Part shown: one piece after another, positions 12,119 to 15,419 of the stretch
Position numbering within the stretch: position 1 is the first letter of the stretch
How the letters are laid out: each line of letters starts with the position of its first letter
Assembly: GCA_041687095.1 (NCBI GenBank)
Contig: JAWLCQ010000120.1
Location: forward strand, 1 to 15,419
Source: JAWLCQ01 sp041687095
GTDB lineage: Bacteria > Planctomycetota > Phycisphaerae > SM23-33
Direction of reading: 5' to 3'
Length of the DNA: 15,419 nt
Program-made: the position numbers and the translations under genes
The notes under the pieces: generated by a model
The model's input: the letters and a program-made list of their open reading frames with translations, nothing else
Databases searched by the model: none
What the model was told of the DNA's origin: nothing

Positions 12119-13969
12119 CTACGTCAGATCCCCATACCGCTTCCGCGACTCCTTCTCGTCGATGGGCGGGTCTTTGAGGGGGGTAGGGGAGAAGTCGATG
12201 GGGCGGGAGGTGGCGGCGGCGAGGAGGTGGGCGGTATGTCCTGCAATGAGGGTCCCGTTGTCGTCGGGGCGGAAGACGTGGATAGGGATTTCGGTTCCGT
12301 CAGCGGTGCGGGCGGCGAGGAGGGGGACGGTGGGAAGCGCGACGGACCTCTTGGTGAGGCGGGGCGTGGGGATGGAGCGGACCACCCACCCTGCCACGTC
12401 CCGCAGCGCGACGCGCTCGCTCCCGCGCGGGGAACGCATCTCCAACTCATCACGCTGCGTGTCGATTCGCAGGCATGCGGGCGTGCGGAGCAACTGGCGG
12501 ATGGCCGCGACGCCCCCCGCGAACAGGGCGATCCCGAACACCCACGCGAAGACTCCCAGGCTTTCGCCCGATGCCCCGAACGCGAACCCGATCCCCACGA
12601 TGAAGACGCTCGCGAAGGTCACCGCACCGTAGGGCACGGCGAACGCGGTCCACACACGCGTCCACCGCCGGTTGGCGATGACGAGCCCATCGGGCGTCCG
12701 GCGGAGCGGGCCCCATGTGGGAATCCGCCGCACGCGGGACGCATCGAGACCGAGGAAGTCGGGGACCAGCGGATCGACGTACGCCAGCACGGCCGCCCCC
12801 GCCAGGCCCAGACCGATCAGGAGGAATGGTTGGGTGAAGAGCAGTGCGAAGAACTGCAGCCCGTACGGTTCGCGGCGGAGGACGGAGCGGGCGGGGTCGT
12901 CGGGGTCGTACCACACGGTGACCCGCTGGCCGGGGCGATACCGTTGCACGATATCTCCGGCGACGGAGTCGCTGCTCGTGCCCTCCGAGCCGGCTGCGTA
13001 AGAGGTGGAGACGTACTCCCGTCCGTCGACGATGTAGCGGTACTTGATGAAGGGGCGGTGCAACGTCCTGTCTGAGTCCGATTCCGATACGATGCGGCTG
13101 CGGACGATCTCGCCCTCCACGCTCGCGAAGCGACGCATCGCGTCGTGGCTTTGCCACAGCGAATGAAGGGCGACGCCCAGGAATGGGCCCGTGAAGCCCC
13201 ACCAGATGACGGTGACCAGCGGGAGGAGGATGCGCTGCATGCGCGTGTCGTACAGCCAAGGCGCGTTGAACGCCATCGCCAGGCTGTCCGCCCCCAGGGG
13301 CGGGCGGTCACCTGGGGGACGCGCGCGGTGCCACCGCACCACGCCCCGCACCGCCAGCAGGCCCGCCACGGGCAGACCGAGCGCTAGCAGGCTCCCCGGC
13401 CAATCGAGCCAACGGGCGAGCCCGAAGACACCGAATCCGCTCAGTGCGAGGACGAAGGCGGAGGCGATGGTGGCGTGGCTTTGCTTCGGCTCCGGGACTC
13501 CCCGCAGGGCGGCGAGAGCGGTCCAGACGCCGATGACCGTGAAGGCCAGCCCGAAGCACGAGATCCCAAGGTGCTCGACCTCGGGTGCGTGGCGGAGGGA
13601 GTGCGCCTGCGGATCGGCGGGGTCGTAGTAGACGGGGAAGGACTGTCCGACGGTATAGGTGGCGGCGAGGCGGGCGAAGTCCGCCTCGTCGGATTCATCG
13701 GCCGAGAGTTCGCCGGTGTGCGTCGTGCCTCCGGCGTCGTAGGCGAAGCGGACGACGATGCGCTCGTCGTGCGGGGTCCCGCCCTCGATCCCCGTCACGA
13801 CCGCCTGCGCAAGCGGCCAGTGGAGGTAGCGCTGCACCGTCTCGACGAACGTCCCCAGCGGCCAAGCGATGAAGACCAGCGAGAAGACGACGAAGAACAA
13901 CCCCTGAGCGATCCGCCCGCCCCGCGACTTCACCTCTCGGCCGACCCCGAAGTTCAGCTTCCAATCCAT
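12119..13969 (-). CDS. Membrane protein with two DUF3592 domains
   Basis: 616 residues. Two DUF3592-type beta-domains: about 54-130, ending VYYDPADP (113-120), and about 284-366, with SVEGEIVRSRIV at its start and VWYDPDDP (352-359) near its end. Hydrophobic segments at about 20-40, 134-156, 167-186, 195-212, 247-271, 372-398, 438-466 and 470-490 suggest around eight membrane passes. A soluble C-terminal part (about 498-616) may be a PH-like domain (CLRIDTQRDELEMRSP, then VALRDVAGWVV). DUF3592 has no established function. The start at 13969 is chosen because the frame upstream enters the previous gene; its Shine-Dalgarno (AGGGGGG) is weak. It begins 10 bp after the stop of another DUF3592 gene, so the two are probably one operon and may form a complex. 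Confidence 0.75.
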   Translation of the reverse strand: MDWKLNFGVGREVKSRGGRIAQGLFFVVFSLVFIAWPLGTFVETVQRYLHWPLAQAVVTGIEGGTPHDERIVVRFAYDAGGTTHTGELSADESDEADFARLAATYTVGQSFPVYYDPADPQAHSLRHAPEVEHLGISCFGLAFTVIGVWTALAALRGVPEPKQSHATIASAFVLALSGFGVFGLARWLDWPGSLLALGLPVAGLLAVRGVVRWHRARPPGDRPPLGADSLAMAFNAPWLYDTRMQRILLPLVTVIWWGFTGPFLGVALHSLWQSHDAMRRFASVEGEIVRSRIVSESDSDRTLHRPFIKYRYIVDGREYVSTSYAAGSEGTSSDSVAGDIVQRYRPGQRVTVWYDPDDPARSVLRREPYGLQFFALLFTQPFLLIGLGLAGAAVLAYVDPLVPDFLGLDASRVRRIPTWGPLRRTPDGLVIANRRWTRVWTAFAVPYGAVTFASVFIVGIGFAFGASGESLGVFAWVFGIALFAGGVAAIRQLLRTPACLRIDTQRDELEMRSPRGSERVALRDVAGWVVRSIPTPRLTKRSVALPTVPLLAARTADGTEIPIHVFRPDDNGTLIAGHTAHLLAAATSRPIDFSPTPLKDPPIDEKESRKRYGDLT

Positions 13970-13979
13970 GATCCGTATT

Positions 13980-15128
13980 CTACCCCCCCTGCCGCGGAGT
14001 CGCCAGCACGCGTTGCTCCGCCGCCAGGCGGGCGGTGAGGCGCTGGGCGAGGGCGTGTCCGAGGGGGGTGGGGCGGAAGCGGGCGATCTCGTGAACCGTC
14101 CCGTCCGTCGTCCGCACGGTGACCGTGCAGGGGCGGGTTTCGCAGGTCCAGGCGGCGATGTCGGAGAAGGGGAGGGTGAGGGGGTGGCCCTGTGACGATC
14201 GGTCGGCGGGGGTGGTTCGCCGGCGGGGGAGGAACCCGAACCACCGGCGGCGGGTGAGGGTGAGCGTGCGGGCGGCGGGGTCGAGGGTGAGGCGGCGTTG
14301 GCCGGGCAGGGGGAGCGTGAGGAGGGAAGCCCCGAGCACGGCGAAGAGCACCCCGCAGGGGAACAGAACAATAAGGTGCGAGAGCGTCAGTGTGGTCAGG
14401 GCCTCCGGGTCCCGCCGCGCCGAGATCAGCGGGATCGCCAGGGCGAGCAGCAGCCCCAGGAGAGCCCCGGCGAGCAGCGACGGCAGGGGGTCGCCGTAGT
14501 CGAGCGTGAGGGCGGGCCCGTCCGTGCGAAGACGGCCGAGGCGGGGGATGCGGCAGGGGGCGGTGATCCCGCGGGCGAGCACCCGCCGGTGGGCCAGGGC
14601 GTCGCGGAGCAGCAGGGCCCACTGGACAAGCAGGAGCAGCAGCAGCACCAGGCCGATCCCCGCGAAGTACAGCAGCAGGATCGCCACTGCCGACGCCTCC
14701 GTGCTGATCGCCGACGCCGTCGGGTCGCCCCGCTCGTAGTACACCTGCACGGGCCGTCCCGCGTGGTACGTCGACGCCAGCCGGTGGGCCTCGCGAAGCG
14801 GGAGCGGCCCGTTCCCGCGGTAGTACCCGTACCGCTCGCCCACGTGTTCCGTCCCGTCCACGCGGTATCGGTAGCGGATGCGGAACTCCCCGCGCGGGGC
14901 GGCGGCGGTGGGGGCGGCGGGGTCGACGGTGGGGTCGGCGGGGATCGGCTTGGCCTCGCTCCAGAGGATCAGCCCGCGCGTGTCCTCCAGCCCGCGGGCG
15001 GTGAGGTACTCCCGCGCGGCCGGTGCGATGGCCCTCGCCGCCGCCCACAGCCCCAAAGACAGCAGCAGGAGCGTGAGGACACCGGTGACGGCGACGACGA
15101 TGGCGTGCGGGCGTAGCAGACGGTTCAT
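13980..15128 (-). CDS. Membrane protein with one DUF3592 domain
   Basis: 382 residues. One membrane segment at about 9-33, a DUF3592-type domain at about 50-143 (FRIRYRYRVDGTEHVGERYG at 83-102, PVQVYYERGDP at 127-137), then membrane segments at about 147-175, 217-237 and 252-274, and a soluble tail (about 280-382) with RLTLDPAARTLTLTRRRW and LPFSDIAAW, the same layout as the end of its neighbour. So the two genes look like relatives, the neighbour having a second DUF3592 unit. The ATG at 15128 is preceded by GGGGAGA about 8 nt away. First gene of the pair. No function is known for the family; a role at the envelope is inference. Confidence 0.75.
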   Translation of the reverse strand: MNRLLRPHAIVVAVTGVLTLLLLSLGLWAAARAIAPAAREYLTARGLEDTRGLILWSEAKPIPADPTVDPAAPTAAAPRGEFRIRYRYRVDGTEHVGERYGYYRGNGPLPLREAHRLASTYHAGRPVQVYYERGDPTASAISTEASAVAILLLYFAGIGLVLLLLLLVQWALLLRDALAHRRVLARGITAPCRIPRLGRLRTDGPALTLDYGDPLPSLLAGALLGLLLALAIPLISARRDPEALTTLTLSHLIVLFPCGVLFAVLGASLLTLPLPGQRRLTLDPAARTLTLTRRRWFGFLPRRRTTPADRSSQGHPLTLPFSDIAAWTCETRPCTVTVRTTDGTVHEIARFRPTPLGHALAQRLTARLAAEQRVLATPRQGG

Positions 15129-15177
15129 CCTTTCGCTCTCCCCGGACCGCCGACCCGCGGCCCGTTGCGTATACTAC

Positions 15178-15187
15178 GTTCGCGAAC
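15178..15187. promoter_or_regulatory. 10-bp palindrome in the DUF3592 upstream region
   Basis: GTTCGCGAAC is perfectly self-complementary and sits just upstream of TAGTAT (minus strand), about 50 bp before the first DUF3592 gene. It could be an operator, but a single short GC-rich palindrome can arise by chance. Confidence 0.25.
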
Positions 15188-15324
15188 CGCGAGAGATCGA
15201 AATCGGGTAACCATTCATACCTTCATCGGTCTTCCGAAGGCGGACGAAGGTGTGGGGCATCGTCCGGAGAAATGGGGACTGCAGAGATCTCAGGACAGCC
15301 CGCAGGATGAAGAGAGTGCCTTCT

Positions 15325-15399
15325 CCGGCTTGGTCGCTTCAGCGACCATGTGGTCCCAGTTTAGCGGGCAAGTCATGGTCGCTGAAGCGACCAAGCCGG
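15325..15399. repeat. Perfect 26-bp inverted repeat with self-palindromic arms
   Basis: Arms 15325-15350 and 15374-15399 are reverse complements at all 26 positions, separated by 23 bp. Each arm contains an 18-bp palindrome, TGGTCGCTTCAGCGACCA (15331-15348) and TGGTCGCTGAAGCGACCA (15376-15393). The region can fold as one long stem or as two separate hairpins. Confidence 0.9.
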
Positions 15400-15419
15400 C
15401 GGACGAAGGCCTGAACGGT

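Larger units (their letters stand above)
15129..15419. other. Right-edge intergenic region
   Basis: No gene is supported. Directly upstream of the DUF3592 pair lies a perfect 10-bp palindrome GTTCGCGAAC (15178-15187) next to TAGTAT on the minus strand, which could be part of the promoter, though no good -35 was found. GGCGGACGAAGG occurs twice (15239-15250 and 15398-15409). The 26-bp inverted repeat lies at the end. Confidence 0.6.

Overview
The window is a very GC-rich bacterial chromosome segment. It carries seven larger protein genes, one small toxin-antitoxin-like pair, and an unusually large amount of structured, repeated intergenic DNA. Gene content (an archaeal/planctomycete-like SufC, a cytosolic GH78-type rhamnosidase, a sialidase-like propeller, DUF3592 membrane proteins and an endonuclease-type MutL), the strong GC bias and the many palindromic repeats between genes suggest a planctomycete (Planctomycetota). 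This is an inference from style; no rRNA marker is present.

Layout. 8-739 (-) is a SufC-type Fe-S assembly ATPase. A repeat-rich divergent gap (740-1249) separates it from a GH78 family alpha-L-rhamnosidase-like gene (1250-3691, +). About 120 bp of tandem hairpins and a separate strong stem-loop follow. Then, all on the minus strand and read right to left, come: guaA (GMP synthase, 6187-4628); a PIN-domain toxin-like gene (4584-4099) overlapping by 8 nt a 59-residue partner (4106-3927), with a near-perfect 18-bp palindrome over the toxin start; upstream of guaA, a lipoprotein of the alpha/beta-hydrolase fold that seems to have lost both its nucleophile and its histidine (7277-6318); and, beyond a 0.65-kb composite palindromic repeat element (7432-8085), a sialidase-like protein with a TTG start (9230-8103). 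Further right are a MITE-like element with long inverted ends (about 9340-9742), mutL (11843-9753), and two adjacent membrane-protein genes with DUF3592 domains (13969-12119 and 15128-13980). The right edge holds a perfect 26-bp inverted repeat whose arms are themselves palindromes.

How the genes work together. There is no single pathway. Housekeeping genes (sufC, guaA, mutL) alternate with carbohydrate-active and envelope genes. The clear functional couplings are the PIN/small-protein pair and the DUF3592 pair (10 bp apart). The most unusual content is the intergenic DNA: a family of about 180-200 bp nested palindromes (three copies plus fragments, eight copies of the core GGTCTCCTGACC/GGTCAGGAGACC), boundary inverted repeats around the composite block, the TIR element beside mutL, and several other hairpin families. 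No CRISPR array, tRNA, rRNA, transposase or integrase was found.
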